64,000 bases of DNA from positions 1-64,000 of the forward strand of contig NZ_JTLD01000021.1 of NCBI RefSeq assembly GCF_000798815.1, given 5' to 3'. This DNA comes from Alistipes sp. ZOR0009 (GTDB taxonomy: Bacteria > Bacteroidota > Bacteroidia > Bacteroidales > ZOR0009). Within the stretch, counting starts at the first letter, position 1. Each line of letters starts with the position of its first letter. The notes beneath the pieces are model-generated. The model was not told the DNA's origin. It worked only from the letters and a program-made list of their open reading frames with translations, and searched no databases. Made by a program: the position numbers and the translations under genes. Positions 43,871 to 53,061 of this stretch are shown piece by piece.

Positions 43871-44619
43871 GATATTCTTGCTAAAAATTCAGTCTTGCGC
43901 CTGCGAGATATTTCTATTTTACTCCCATTCGTCATAATTGCATAGCTTGCGCTTCCTCCGCTTATGTAAGATTTTGCATGTGTGAGATTGATAAGTGATG
44001 ATGGACTTACCCTCATGAAGTTAAATTCTGAGAGCATTTCTTCAAAATCTTTCATTGTTTTGGAGCTATGCTGTTGTTGGCCGTCGATTAAATGAACCGT
44101 TGTGTAAAATTCATGATACTCGCAGTGTATTATTTCTCGGACTTCAACGAATGATGTTGTTTTAGCCCCAATTATGGCAATCTTTTTAAGATCGTTTTTA
44201 AGATTTTTTAGATTGTCCAAAAGGTTCTTAATCTCTGGAAGGCTGTTGAGGTTGTCGTTTTCTTTTTTTCGTACTATTTTTTTTATAGCTTCCTCCAGTT
44301 CAATAGGATTAACAGGCTTTAGCAGGTAATCTATGGCATTGAACTTGATAGCTCTAAGGGCGTAACTTTCGTGTGCTGTAATGAAAATAACGTTGAAATT
44401 GTGGTTTTGAACATTGGCAAGAAAGTCAAAGCCGGTTCCATTTGGAACTTCAATGTCTAAAAAAACAACTTCAGGATGGTACAAGTCCATGCATCTTAAC
44501 GCATCTGTAATATTTGTGCATTTAGCGACGATGTTGATTAACCCGTTGAATTTTTTTTCTAAAATCAAAGAGATCGTGTCAATGCTGTCTATTTCGTCAT
44601 CAAGAATTAGTGCATCCAT
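43861..44619 (-). CDS. LytTR-family response regulator
   Basis: This 252-aa regulator has an N-terminal receiver domain with acidic residues DDE at 7-9, phospho-acceptor D55 (VVFLDIEVPN) and K101 (LLKPVNP). The C-terminal LytTR DNA-binding domain (about 150-252) includes FVEVREIIHCEYHEFYTTVH and INLTHAKSYI. The start at 44619 (MDALILDDE) lies five bases after the kinase stop. A start at 44637 would overlap the kinase gene by 14 bases. It is the output half of the two-component system with the kinase just upstream. Confidence 0.93.
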   Translation of the reverse strand: MDALILDDEIDSIDTISLILEKKFNGLINIVAKCTNITDALRCMDLYHPEVVFLDIEVPNGTGFDFLANVQNHNFNVIFITAHESYALRAIKFNAIDYLLKPVNPIELEEAIKKIVRKKENDNLNSLPEIKNLLDNLKNLKNDLKKIAIIGAKTTSFVEVREIIHCEYHEFYTTVHLIDGQQQHSSKTMKDFEEMLSEFNFMRVSPSSLINLTHAKSYISGGSASYAIMTNGSKIEISRRRKTEFLARISNL

Positions 44620-44623
44620 AATT

Positions 44624-46132
44624 CTAAAATAAGTCAATTAGTGGTATTGAGTATGAGATTACCGTTCCTCGTTTTTTATCTGTCTGATTCGATACATCTA
44701 CAATTTGGATATCGTGGCAAAAATGTATGTTTTTGGCTTTGTAGGCGAGCATAAACTGCTCAATTGTAATATTTATCCCCGATGATTGGTGGGGATGGCT
44801 TAGCGTTGTTTTGTTTTCTATAGATTGATTTATTCCAATTCCGTTATCTTCGACGTATACATTCAGAAATTTTTTATTCCTAGAATATCTAATGGCTATA
44901 TTTCCTTTGATGTCGTTAGGCAGAGGGGCTATTCCATGCCATATCGCATTCTCAATAAATGGCTGAATAAGCATCGGGGTAATCTTTATTTCGTCTGGTT
45001 TTAAATTTGGACTTGTTTCTATGGTATACTCAAAGCCATTTTTGAGGCGTTGTTTCTCTAAATTCAGGTATATTTTTAAAATCTCAATTTCTTTTGATAG
45101 TAGTATTTCATCTTGTCGTAGGCATTCTAGCGTTTTTCGCATAAGTGTCGAAAAATTGGATAGGTATATAGAGGCTTGTTCGGGATTGTTAGCCCAGATG
45201 AACTTTTGTATAGAATTTAGGGAATTGTATATAAAATGAGGGTTGAGTTGGGATCTTCTTAGTCGTAGCTCTATTTCTGTTGAATTTTGAATTGCTTTCG
45301 ATGTTATTTTTTTAGAAAGAAAAAAAATGGCGACTATAATGGAGGTTGAGCATAGGATTACAACAACTAGTATTGGTTGGTCGTCAGATTTGGTCGTTTC
45401 TTTTATTTCGCTTTTTGACGACGGGTAGTTAGACGTTTTTTGAAAAAAAGAATTTGGGTTGGACAAGGTTTGATTTGCATTGTTGCTGTATGTCAGAGTT
45501 TTATTTTTTGATGTGTTTTGCGAATAGTTGTCTGTTAATTCTATTGTATCGTTCCCGTATTCCTTCTGGGAGTGCGCCAATATTTCGCCTAATCTATTAT
45601 AGCAGATGCTAGTCTCTTTTTTATTGTTTAGTATAATGTTTAATCCTAATGCTTCGTAGTATAGTTTTTTTGCTTCTGTGTATTTTTTGCATTTTAAATA
45701 AGCAAGGGCTAGATTGGTAGTTGCTATGGAGAGTTTGCTGCTGTTGTTAAGATTTTTAGCTCTTTTAATTGCTTGTTTAAACAGAGGGATGGCTAGATAT
45801 GGTTGGTTAATTGAAAGATAGTGGTTGCCTGTTTTGTTGAGAATTTCAAAAGACCGGTATGCCGTGGACCTATTTTGTGCTTGTAGAGGAAGTTTTGCGC
45901 ATACACTATTGCTGTCGAATGGATTGTTGCTTGTTGATTTGGCTGTATTTAGTGCAGAGTGGTTAGCTAGTTTTAGAATATCCGTGTTGGCTAGTTCTTT
46001 TGATCGAATGTTTTTGTACGGATGGGGTCGAGATATTGCAATCAACTGGATTGTACATAATGCTGTAATTAGCAGTGTTTTTTGCCAGAAGTCAACGTTG
46101 GTTCTTACTCGTTTTGTGGTTGTGTCGTCCAT
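44624..46132 (-). CDS. LytS/YehU-type sensor histidine kinase with TPR region
   Basis: This 502-aa membrane kinase has an N-terminal hydrophobic segment (about 18-34), an external helical region with TPR-like repeats (about 95-190), a Ser/Asn-rich linker, a second membrane segment (about 253-273) and a cytoplasmic His_kinase domain. The phosphorylated His is H299 in QLNPHFIYNSLNSIQKF, and the ATP-lid region has MLIQPFIENAIWHG and VEDNGIG. The partner response regulator follows with a gap of four bases. The signal is unknown. A -7 box is found at 46154-46161. Confidence 0.9.
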   Translation of the reverse strand: MDDTTTKRVRTNVDFWQKTLLITALCTIQLIAISRPHPYKNIRSKELANTDILKLANHSALNTAKSTSNNPFDSNSVCAKLPLQAQNRSTAYRSFEILNKTGNHYLSINQPYLAIPLFKQAIKRAKNLNNSSKLSIATTNLALAYLKCKKYTEAKKLYYEALGLNIILNNKKETSICYNRLGEILAHSQKEYGNDTIELTDNYSQNTSKNKTLTYSNNANQTLSNPNSFFQKTSNYPSSKSEIKETTKSDDQPILVVVILCSTSIIVAIFFLSKKITSKAIQNSTEIELRLRRSQLNPHFIYNSLNSIQKFIWANNPEQASIYLSNFSTLMRKTLECLRQDEILLSKEIEILKIYLNLEKQRLKNGFEYTIETSPNLKPDEIKITPMLIQPFIENAIWHGIAPLPNDIKGNIAIRYSRNKKFLNVYVEDNGIGINQSIENKTTLSHPHQSSGINITIEQFMLAYKAKNIHFCHDIQIVDVSNQTDKKRGTVISYSIPLIDLF

Positions 46133-46153
46133 CGCGGGCTATTGTTGTTGTTA

Positions 46154-46161
46154 CAAAAGTA
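46154..46161 (-). promoter_or_regulatory. Candidate -7 box for the two-component operon
   Basis: The minus strand reads TACTTTTG, a perfect -7 box 22 bases before the kinase start. No -33 TTG lies at 19-21 bases. Confidence 0.45.
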
Positions 46162-46290
46162 GTTGTATTTTGTTAACGTAAAAGAGTAATTGTTATAATG
46201 AGAGTGGCTCGTATTGCTTTTTTTGTTAGATGGCAACCCCGGGAATCTTCAAAAAATTGCTTACTTTGCTACTTTAAAAAGTTATTAACC

Positions 46291-47172
46291 TTGGAAAACC
46301 ATCATAAAAGATTAAAGAAACCTGAGTGGCTTAAAATAAAACTTACAGAAGGCGAAAATTTCGCAAGTACGAGTCAGACCGTAAGGGCTCACAATCTCCA
46401 CACGATTTGCAGTAGCGGAAGATGTCCGAATATTGGAGAGTGTTGGGGGAAAGGCACCGCTACATTTATGGTGCTTGGTGATATTTGTACCCGTTCTTGT
46501 AAGTTTTGCGCAACCCATTCTGGTCGCCCTCTTCCTGTAGATCAGGAGGAGCCTGCTCGCTTAGCACAATCTGTCCGTTTAATGGGGGTAAAATACTGCG
46601 TTATTACTTCTGTTGATAGAGATGATTTGCCCGATGGAGGTGCAGAACATTGGGCAAAAGTTGTTCGGGCAGTTAAAGATGCTAATCCTGAGACTTCTGT
46701 TGAAGTCCTGATCCCTGATTTTGATGGCCGTAAGGATCTTATCGATATCGTCCTTAATGCTAAGCCTGATATTGTAGGGCATAACCTCGAAACCGTGAAA
46801 CGGTTGACTCCTGAAGTACGCAGCCGTGCTCGTTATGATGTCAGCCTGTCGACGCTTAGATGCATTGCCGATAGCGGAGCTGTCGCAAAGTCGTCGCTTA
46901 TGCTTGGTTTAGGAGAGACCGAGGAAGAGATACTTCAGTCAATGGATGATTTGCTTTCTGTTGGCTGCCGAATTTTAACTTTAGGTCAATACCTTCAGCC
47001 GACCCATAAGCATTTTCTTGTACAGGAGTATATTCATCCAGATAAGTTTGCCCAATATAAGGATATTGCCCTTAAAAAGGGATTTAACTACGTAGAAAGC
47101 GGTCCTCTTGTGCGTTCGTCTTATATGGCAGAACGGGCATTTCATGGAATTTCTAAACAAGCTAACCCTTAA
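46291..47172 (+). CDS. lipA: Lipoyl synthase, second and canonical copy
   Basis: This radical-SAM lipoyl synthase of about 293 aa starts at a TTG (46291). The frame stays open upstream to an ATG at 46198, but those 31 residues do not look like LipA and no internal ATG precedes the first Cys motif. The auxiliary motif is C40-X4-C45-X5-C51, the radical-SAM motif C66-X3-C70-X2-C73, and the block TSVDRDDLPDGGAEHW and the C-terminal RSSY are canonical. lipB follows after six bases, so this copy is in the classical lipoate-synthesis operon. Confidence 0.93.
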   Translation: MENHHKRLKKPEWLKIKLTEGENFASTSQTVRAHNLHTICSSGRCPNIGECWGKGTATFMVLGDICTRSCKFCATHSGRPLPVDQEEPARLAQSVRLMGVKYCVITSVDRDDLPDGGAEHWAKVVRAVKDANPETSVEVLIPDFDGRKDLIDIVLNAKPDIVGHNLETVKRLTPEVRSRARYDVSLSTLRCIADSGAVAKSSLMLGLGETEEEILQSMDDLLSVGCRILTLGQYLQPTHKHFLVQEYIHPDKFAQYKDIALKKGFNYVESGPLVRSSYMAERAFHGISKQANP

Positions 47173-47178
47173 ATAACG

Positions 47179-47877
47179 ATGAAGAAAGAACTTTCATACA
47201 TTAACTTGGGGTTGATTGACTACAAGGAAGCATGGGATAGGCAGCAAGAACTGTTTGATAGAATCGTTGAGCGAAAATTGAGTGGGGGAAATGCTAGCGA
47301 CACCCTGATTCTTTGTGAGCATCAGCATGTTTATACGTTGGGAAAAAGCGGCCATAGCGCTAACCTTTTGATAACCGATGACTTTTTAAGTAGCATTGGA
47401 GCTTCTTACTATAAAATAGATAGAGGTGGTGATATTACTTATCACGGGCCAGGTCAGATTATTGGCTATCCTATAATTGATTTGGAAAAATTTGGGGTGT
47501 CGTTGAAGGATTACATTCGTTTAGTGGAGGATGTAATTATTCAGACTATCGCTCATTTTGGTCTTGTCGGGGATAGGTTGGAAGGTGCAACTGGTGTTTG
47601 GCTTGATCCTTTAAAGCAGGGGAAAGCGCGAAAAATATGTGCTATTGGGGTTAAAGCAAGTCGCTTTATTACCATGCACGGTTTTGCCCTGAATGTAAAT
47701 ACAAATATGGATTACTTTTCGTACATCAACCCATGCGGATTTATAGATAAAGGAGTAACATCCCTAGAAAAAGAATTGGGGACATCCTTAAACATGGATG
47801 AGGTTCGAAGTGTTATTGTCGAAAAGTTTTTAAAGGTTTTTGATGCAACTTTAAATAAGAACTTGGAGGCAAAGTAG
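47179..47877 (+). CDS. lipB: Octanoyl transferase
   Basis: This 232-aa enzyme moves octanoyl groups from acyl carrier protein to lipoyl domains, giving the substrate for LipA. Conserved blocks are DRGGDITYHGPGQIIGYPI, the catalytic Lys region K152ICAIGVKASR and the catalytic C186 in NPCGF. It is the middle gene of lipA-lipB-recJ, and its stop codon directly abuts the recJ start. Confidence 0.95.
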   Translation: MKKELSYINLGLIDYKEAWDRQQELFDRIVERKLSGGNASDTLILCEHQHVYTLGKSGHSANLLITDDFLSSIGASYYKIDRGGDITYHGPGQIIGYPIIDLEKFGVSLKDYIRLVEDVIIQTIAHFGLVGDRLEGATGVWLDPLKQGKARKICAIGVKASRFITMHGFALNVNTNMDYFSYINPCGFIDKGVTSLEKELGTSLNMDEVRSVIVEKFLKVFDATLNKNLEAK

Positions 47878-49608
47878 ATGGTGAAATCTTGGATAGTAAA
47901 AGAGCAGAGCGACCCTATAAAAGTGGCAGAATTGGCTACATCTTTGGGGATCGATGCTGTTTTAGCCAATCTGCTTGTTCAGCGTGGGGTAACTTCTTAC
48001 GATGAGGCCAAAGCATTCTTTCGACCTTCGTTAGACGATTTGCACGATCCTTTTCTTTTGACGGATATGGACAAAGCCGTTGAAAGGTTGCATCGTGCAA
48101 TGGAAAACAACGAGAAGATTCTAGTTTACGGGGATTATGATGTTGACGGAACTACTGCTGTTGCGTTGATGTATTCTTTTTTGAAACCCCGTTACAATAA
48201 TGTTTCGTACTATATACCAGATCGGTATAGCGAAGGTTATGGGGTTTCTTATAAAAGTGTTGAGTACGCTGCAGAAAATGGCTTTACGCTGTTTATAACT
48301 CTAGACTGTGGAATAAAGGCCGTCGAGAAAGTGGCTCATGCTAAGGAGTTGGGAATCGAATTTATCATCTGTGATCACCATTTTCCTGGTGAGGAAATTC
48401 CCGACGCTGTTGCCGTGCTGGATCCTAAGCGTACGGATTGCCTGTATCCATTTAATGATTTGTCGGGATGTGGGGTAGGTTTTAAACTGCTTCAGGCTTA
48501 TTGTCAGAGGTATGATATTCCATTTTGCGAGTTGGAGCCGCTGTTAGATTTGGTAGCTGTAAGCATCGCTTCAGATATTGTTCCCGTAATTGGAGAAAAT
48601 CGCGTACTTGCATACTTTGGGCTTAAGCGCCTCAACGAAAAGCCGCGTCATGGCTTGAAATCAATCATAAAGATATCTGGATTAGAGCATCACAATATTG
48701 CTATTGATGATATTGTGTTCAAAATAGGGCCGCGTATTAACGCTGCCGGACGAATGGAGTCTGGTAAAACGGCTGTAGACCTGCTTACCGCAACGAATGA
48801 GGAGTTTGCGCGTGAAATGGGCGAGATAATAAATGAATGCAATAACGACCGAAAAAATGTAGATAGAACAATAACGTTGGATGCTTTCAACTTTATTGAA
48901 AGCAACCCTGAATTTGCAAAAAAGAAAAGTACCGTTCTTTTTAATCCAACTTGGCATAAAGGGGTTGTTGGAATTGTAGCATCTCGCTTGATTGAAACCT
49001 ACTATCGACCAACCGTGGTTTTAACACTGTCGAGCAACGGATTCGCCACAGGTTCAGCGCGTAGTGTTCCTGGTTTTGATCTTTATCAAGCAGTTGAAAC
49101 CTGCTCTGATTTGCTGGAGAACTTTGGAGGGCATATGTATGCGGCCGGTCTGACTTTGAAGGTCGAAAATGTGGAAAAATTTGCTGAGCGTTTTGAAGAG
49201 GTTGTTAGCGCTTGTATTCAACCAGAAATGCTTATCCCTCAAATTGAGATTGATGCTAAACTTGACTTGGAGGCTATAACTCCAAAGTTTTATAGAATTC
49301 TTCGCCAGTTTCAGCCATTTGGCCCTGGAAACATGTCTCCTGTTTTTCTTACCGAAGAGGTGTACGATAATGGTGATGGGAGGAAAGTTGGTGCTGGTGC
49401 GGAACATTTGAAGTTAGATTTGATTCAAGAGAATAATCCATATAAGCCGATTGGTGCAATAGGTTTCGGATTGTCAGATCATTACGACAACATAAAAAAG
49501 GGATCAGCATGCAAGGTTTGCTATGCTATTGTAGAAAATCATTTTAGAGGAGTATCCTCTTTACAACTTCGGATCAAAGATATTAAGTTGCAAGACGAAC
49601 CACTCTAG
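47878..49608 (+). CDS. recJ: Single-stranded-DNA exonuclease RecJ
   Basis: This 576-aa DHH-family nuclease degrades single-stranded DNA 5' to 3' in recombination and mismatch repair. Motifs are VYGDYDVDGTTAVAL (motif I), TLDCGI (motif II) and ICDHHFPG (motif III, DHH). The DHHA1 block is NPTWHKGVVGIVASRLIE with FGGHMYAAGL. The C-terminal OB-like region (about 455-570) is present. The start follows the lipB stop without a gap, so translation is probably coupled. Confidence 0.95.
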   Translation: MVKSWIVKEQSDPIKVAELATSLGIDAVLANLLVQRGVTSYDEAKAFFRPSLDDLHDPFLLTDMDKAVERLHRAMENNEKILVYGDYDVDGTTAVALMYSFLKPRYNNVSYYIPDRYSEGYGVSYKSVEYAAENGFTLFITLDCGIKAVEKVAHAKELGIEFIICDHHFPGEEIPDAVAVLDPKRTDCLYPFNDLSGCGVGFKLLQAYCQRYDIPFCELEPLLDLVAVSIASDIVPVIGENRVLAYFGLKRLNEKPRHGLKSIIKISGLEHHNIAIDDIVFKIGPRINAAGRMESGKTAVDLLTATNEEFAREMGEIINECNNDRKNVDRTITLDAFNFIESNPEFAKKKSTVLFNPTWHKGVVGIVASRLIETYYRPTVVLTLSSNGFATGSARSVPGFDLYQAVETCSDLLENFGGHMYAAGLTLKVENVEKFAERFEEVVSACIQPEMLIPQIEIDAKLDLEAITPKFYRILRQFQPFGPGNMSPVFLTEEVYDNGDGRKVGAGAEHLKLDLIQENNPYKPIGAIGFGLSDHYDNIKKGSACKVCYAIVENHFRGVSSLQLRIKDIKLQDEPL

Positions 49609-49626
49609 ATTAAAAATCTAGGGTGG
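49600..49626. terminator. Hairpin spanning the convergent ends of recJ and the HHH barrel gene
   Basis: An 11-bp stem CCACTCTAGAT / ATCTAGGGTGG (one G-U pair) with loop TAAAA contains both stop codons. The two genes are one base apart. There is no clear T-run, so termination strength is uncertain. Confidence 0.6.
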
Positions 49627-51598
49627 CCTGTAGCTTTATTTCTGTTTTCTTGCTACCTTCAATCATATCGGTTCCTTCTCCTATGCTGCTTATTGGCAGA
49701 GCGTAGAATGTTTGAGATATTTTAGCCCAAAAATTCAAGCGTTTTCTTGTTTTTATCTTGAGCATGAGATAAGCTCGATTTCCTTTGTTGTTAAAGGATG
49801 CAGATGCATACATTCCAGGGAGATCATTTTCGTAGTTATACTGAGCCACGTCCCAGCTGTCCGCTTTAAAGGTGGTGAATCTAGCGTATACTTGTAGCCG
49901 CGTTGAGGGAAAGGAATGCTGGATGTCGGTGTACAAGAGATAGCCCCATTGCGAACTGTGAGATTCTGGGGTGTATTTGCTAACTGATGAGCCGATGGTG
50001 ATTTCAGTGTTTTTTGAAGGTATAAACTTTAAGTATAAATCACCCTTGTTGGTCTGAATTGTTTCTGTTTGGGAAAAGGTTGGTGGATTTTGTTTTTTAT
50101 CCTGTTCTATTGTTTTATACCTATAGCGTAGTCGTCCTTCTATCTGTTTGGATAGGAATCCTTTGATGGCAATTCCAACTTCTGAACCATTTGAAGATTT
50201 GCTAACTCGATATTTGGGGTAAGGAAATTTAAACATATCGGCATATGCCGTGATAGCGTAGTTGAATTTGGGAATGATTTTTAGCCCGATGTAAAAGCCT
50301 TCTTCGTTGGTTGCGTTTGAATTTTCGCCAAAGGCATTGTTCCCAGATATTTTATATTGTCGAGAGTAGTTTCTGTAGGATGCTGATATGGTCGCTTTTG
50401 ATGATATTTTAGAGGCCGTGCTTATGAGCGATGCCAGATTAAGGTTGTTGTCACTAGCAAATTCTCCAAATAGAGAATATTTTTTCCATTGCTTGTAGAA
50501 GTCGAGGCTAAATGCTTGTTCTAAATCTTGGACTCCTTTTTTGTTCATCTTTTTTGAAACGAAGTTTAAGGCGATGCTATTTTGCTTGTTTGAGTAGCTT
50601 ATCTTGCCCGCAAGCAGCTGTTGGTTTACTGTTGCACGGCTATTGATTTCATTTTGGGTTCGATGCAATCCTGTTGTATAGGTTGTGAATTTAGAAGAAT
50701 CGCTTGTAGATATTCGGCCGTCAAGCCATCTGTTTGAGGCGGCAAGTGTGATTGTAAAGGGCTTCATGTCTACCTCTGTTGCGATTCCTCGATAAAAAGA
50801 TGTTTCATCAAATGATTTGTAAGCCGTAATACTACTTCTTTTTCGTATTGTGGAAGGGTCTCCACTTTTATTCATAGAGAATCCAGCCCAAGCAACAAGA
50901 CCCTGTCCTAAATTTATTCGGTAGTCTCCAATTATAATTTTAGCCACGTGCTTAATGGGCGAAATTGCCGTAATACTAGTTGAGAAATTGTCAAAATAAA
51001 GTTGCTTGAGAGGGGCTTTTTCTCCAGCATCTTTTTCAGAGTGGATGTTGATAAAAATATTTGTACCCATTGTGAGATTGTAGGCCGCAGCATAGTGGAG
51101 GCGATTTCCTAAAAATTGATTATCAGTGGTGTCTTTGTATCCTTTTGCTTTTTGGAAAGTATAGGTGGATCTTCCCATGGCAGATTGCCTTGTCGGGATC
51201 AGATTTTTTAGCGTTAGGTACGTTTTTTCGGACGAAGTGGTGGTAACGAACGGAGAAATGATGCTAACGAGTTCTAAATCAAACCCAGGGACAAAATGGA
51301 GCTCGGTTGTTGACTTGAATTCTCCAAATTCTTTGATGTAATCTTTGATGCTTTGGATCAAAAAATCAGATAGTAGAGGGATTTTATCTAGTTTTGAATG
51401 GATGCTGTCATTTATGCAAATTGGATTTTTTAGGAGATCTTCGAATATTGACGAAAGTTCTTCAACATCCACTTTATCTTCGCTGATACTTGCGGTGTAC
51501 TCAACTGCCCTTTTTACAGGGTCTCCTATGTCTGTTTGGGCGTAAGATAGTAGGGTGGCATAGGTTAGCGTTATGGTTATAATGTAGCATCGGAGCAT
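49610..51598 (-). CDS. Helix-hairpin-helix outer-membrane barrel protein
   Basis: This 662-aa protein starts at 51598 (MLRCYIITITLTYATLLSYAQ), a clear signal peptide. A start at 51655 would bury that leader behind 19 polar residues. Residues about 45-125 contain helix-hairpin-helix repeats of the ComEA kind (LSDFLIQSIKDYIKEFGEFK, then ELHFVPGFDLELVSIISPF). The rest, about 130-662, is strand-rich and barrel-like. Such combined proteins are common in Bacteroidota, with unknown function. It starts one base after the PorQ-like gene, so both come from one transcript. Confidence 0.85.
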   Translation of the reverse strand: MLRCYIITITLTYATLLSYAQTDIGDPVKRAVEYTASISEDKVDVEELSSIFEDLLKNPICINDSIHSKLDKIPLLSDFLIQSIKDYIKEFGEFKSTTELHFVPGFDLELVSIISPFVTTTSSEKTYLTLKNLIPTRQSAMGRSTYTFQKAKGYKDTTDNQFLGNRLHYAAAYNLTMGTNIFINIHSEKDAGEKAPLKQLYFDNFSTSITAISPIKHVAKIIIGDYRINLGQGLVAWAGFSMNKSGDPSTIRKRSSITAYKSFDETSFYRGIATEVDMKPFTITLAASNRWLDGRISTSDSSKFTTYTTGLHRTQNEINSRATVNQQLLAGKISYSNKQNSIALNFVSKKMNKKGVQDLEQAFSLDFYKQWKKYSLFGEFASDNNLNLASLISTASKISSKATISASYRNYSRQYKISGNNAFGENSNATNEEGFYIGLKIIPKFNYAITAYADMFKFPYPKYRVSKSSNGSEVGIAIKGFLSKQIEGRLRYRYKTIEQDKKQNPPTFSQTETIQTNKGDLYLKFIPSKNTEITIGSSVSKYTPESHSSQWGYLLYTDIQHSFPSTRLQVYARFTTFKADSWDVAQYNYENDLPGMYASASFNNKGNRAYLMLKIKTRKRLNFWAKISQTFYALPISSIGEGTDMIEGSKKTEIKLQATLDF

Positions 51599-51599
51599 G

Positions 51600-52463
51600 C
51601 TATGTGTTTTTGTTGTTGAAGAGAATTGTGACAGAAACTTGGGGCGAATATCCAAGGATATTATGCTTGGTTACGGCAAAATCAAATGTTAAAAAGTTGG
51701 TTGAATATCCAACTCCAATGCTAAGGATGTTCGGGGATGATCTAAACCCAGATCGGGCGTGTAGTCTTTTTAAAATATCCCATTCTATACCGGTGTGAAT
51801 GGACGCTTTTTTATTAGTTTGATTTTCTATATCTGAGAAAATGGATATTCCCCAAGGTGACATGTAGGATATCCCTATTGCTAATGAAGCGGGGAGAGGT
51901 TCTTTAACTTCATTCCCAATAGACTCGTTTGTTGGATTTACAATGTGTATGCCAACCAGTAGTTCCTTGCTGATTTGTGCGTTTATCCCAACTTCGCCTG
52001 TAAAAGCCGCTACCGAACCGTAATTTTCGGTAACCTGAATATAGTGGTAGCAAAGTTTCCCTCCAAATGAAACTCCTTTCCAAATTTTCTTTCCGAAAGC
52101 AAGGGATGCAACCCCTTGGTTGTAGGAGGTGATTCCAAATCGGGAAATATACAATCCTACATTAAGGAACTTAGAGGCGTAGGTTCCTCCAATGGTAGTT
52201 TGATTGAGCTCTTTTATTAAGTAGGAATTTTCATAAAAGATTCCGGCTTGAAAGGTGGCATTTGAAAAAGTGAGGTTGGCTGGATTGTTCAGTGATGACC
52301 AAAAATCTGTAAGAGCAACATAGCTGCTTCCAAGGGCATTAGATCGGCTTCCTTTGGGAGTTATTTCTTCTACTTGTTGAGCTAAGGAACGGCTGGGAAA
52401 AAGAAAAAGAATGGATATCGAAAAAATACAGTAGATTCTCGATATGCCATTCTTTCGGTTCAT
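51600..52463 (-). CDS. PorV/PorQ-like outer-membrane barrel protein
   Basis: This 287-aa protein has a signal peptide (ending about residue 28, LAQQ) and then the motif GSRSNALGSSYVALTDFWSSLNNPANLTF, which matches the opening of PorV/PorQ-type FadL-like barrels used with type IX secretion. The remainder is a 12-14-strand-like barrel with repeated GVG and FGG turns. It sits between purE (six-base gap) and the helix-hairpin-helix barrel gene (one-base gap). A link to secretion is plausible but not shown by the sequence. Confidence 0.75.
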   Translation of the reverse strand: MNRKNGISRIYCIFSISILFLFPSRSLAQQVEEITPKGSRSNALGSSYVALTDFWSSLNNPANLTFSNATFQAGIFYENSYLIKELNQTTIGGTYASKFLNVGLYISRFGITSYNQGVASLAFGKKIWKGVSFGGKLCYHYIQVTENYGSVAAFTGEVGINAQISKELLVGIHIVNPTNESIGNEVKEPLPASLAIGISYMSPWGISIFSDIENQTNKKASIHTGIEWDILKRLHARSGFRSSPNILSIGVGYSTNFLTFDFAVTKHNILGYSPQVSVTILFNNKNT

Positions 52464-52469
52464 TTATGT

Positions 52470-52982
52470 TTAATTTGTCTTGTATTCGTATTTGATTTCG
52501 GCAAGCTCTTTATTTGCTGCACTGATTTTTTTTGCTAAATCGGCTTTGAAAGCCTTAATTTTTTCAAAAATATCAGGCTCTCCAGTGCCAATGATCTGAG
52601 TTGCCAGAATAGCCGCATTTTTTGCTCCATCTAAAGCTACGGTTGCAACAGGAATTCCTGCAGGCATTTGTAGTATTGAAAGTATAGAGTCCCAGCCATC
52701 TATGGAGTTTGATGAGTTGACTGGCACGCCAATTACTGGTAGTGGAGTAAGTGCTGCAACAACTCCAGGGAGGTGGGCAGCACCGCCTGCTCCAGCAATA
52801 ATCACCTTAACACCGCGAGTGTGCGCATTCTTTGCAAAATCAAGCACCATTTCGGGTACGCGATGGGCTGATAAGGCGTTGATTTCAAAAGGAATGTGCA
52901 TTTCGTTTAAGAACTTTGCAGCGTCTTCCATTATTTTCATGTCGGAAGTGCTACCCATGATAATGCTAACTTTTGGTTGCAT
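52470..52982 (-). CDS. purE: N5-carboxyaminoimidazole ribonucleotide mutase
   Basis: This 170-aa enzyme of purine synthesis moves the carboxyl group to make CAIR. The signature is VSIIMGSTSDMKIMEDA, followed by SAHRVPE and IAGAGGAAHLPGVVAALTPLPVIGVPV. The start at 52982 (MQPKVSIIMGSTSD) fits the family, while 53018 adds 12 residues. It heads a minus-strand run with two outer-membrane genes and is divergent from hpt. Confidence 0.95.
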   Translation of the reverse strand: MQPKVSIIMGSTSDMKIMEDAAKFLNEMHIPFEINALSAHRVPEMVLDFAKNAHTRGVKVIIAGAGGAAHLPGVVAALTPLPVIGVPVNSSNSIDGWDSILSILQMPAGIPVATVALDGAKNAAILATQIIGTGEPDIFEKIKAFKADLAKKISAANKELAEIKYEYKTN

Positions 52983-53061
52983 AAAGCGAACTTGAGGGAT
53001 TAAATTAAAATTGAACAAATATTCTTACCTTCGCAAGATACTTAAAATTTCAACTCCAACT

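Noticed and set aside
43619-43945. 108-codon plus-strand frame after the first lipA
   Set aside because: It runs through the lipA terminator and the 21-bp repeats and overlaps the end of the response-regulator gene. It resembles no protein.
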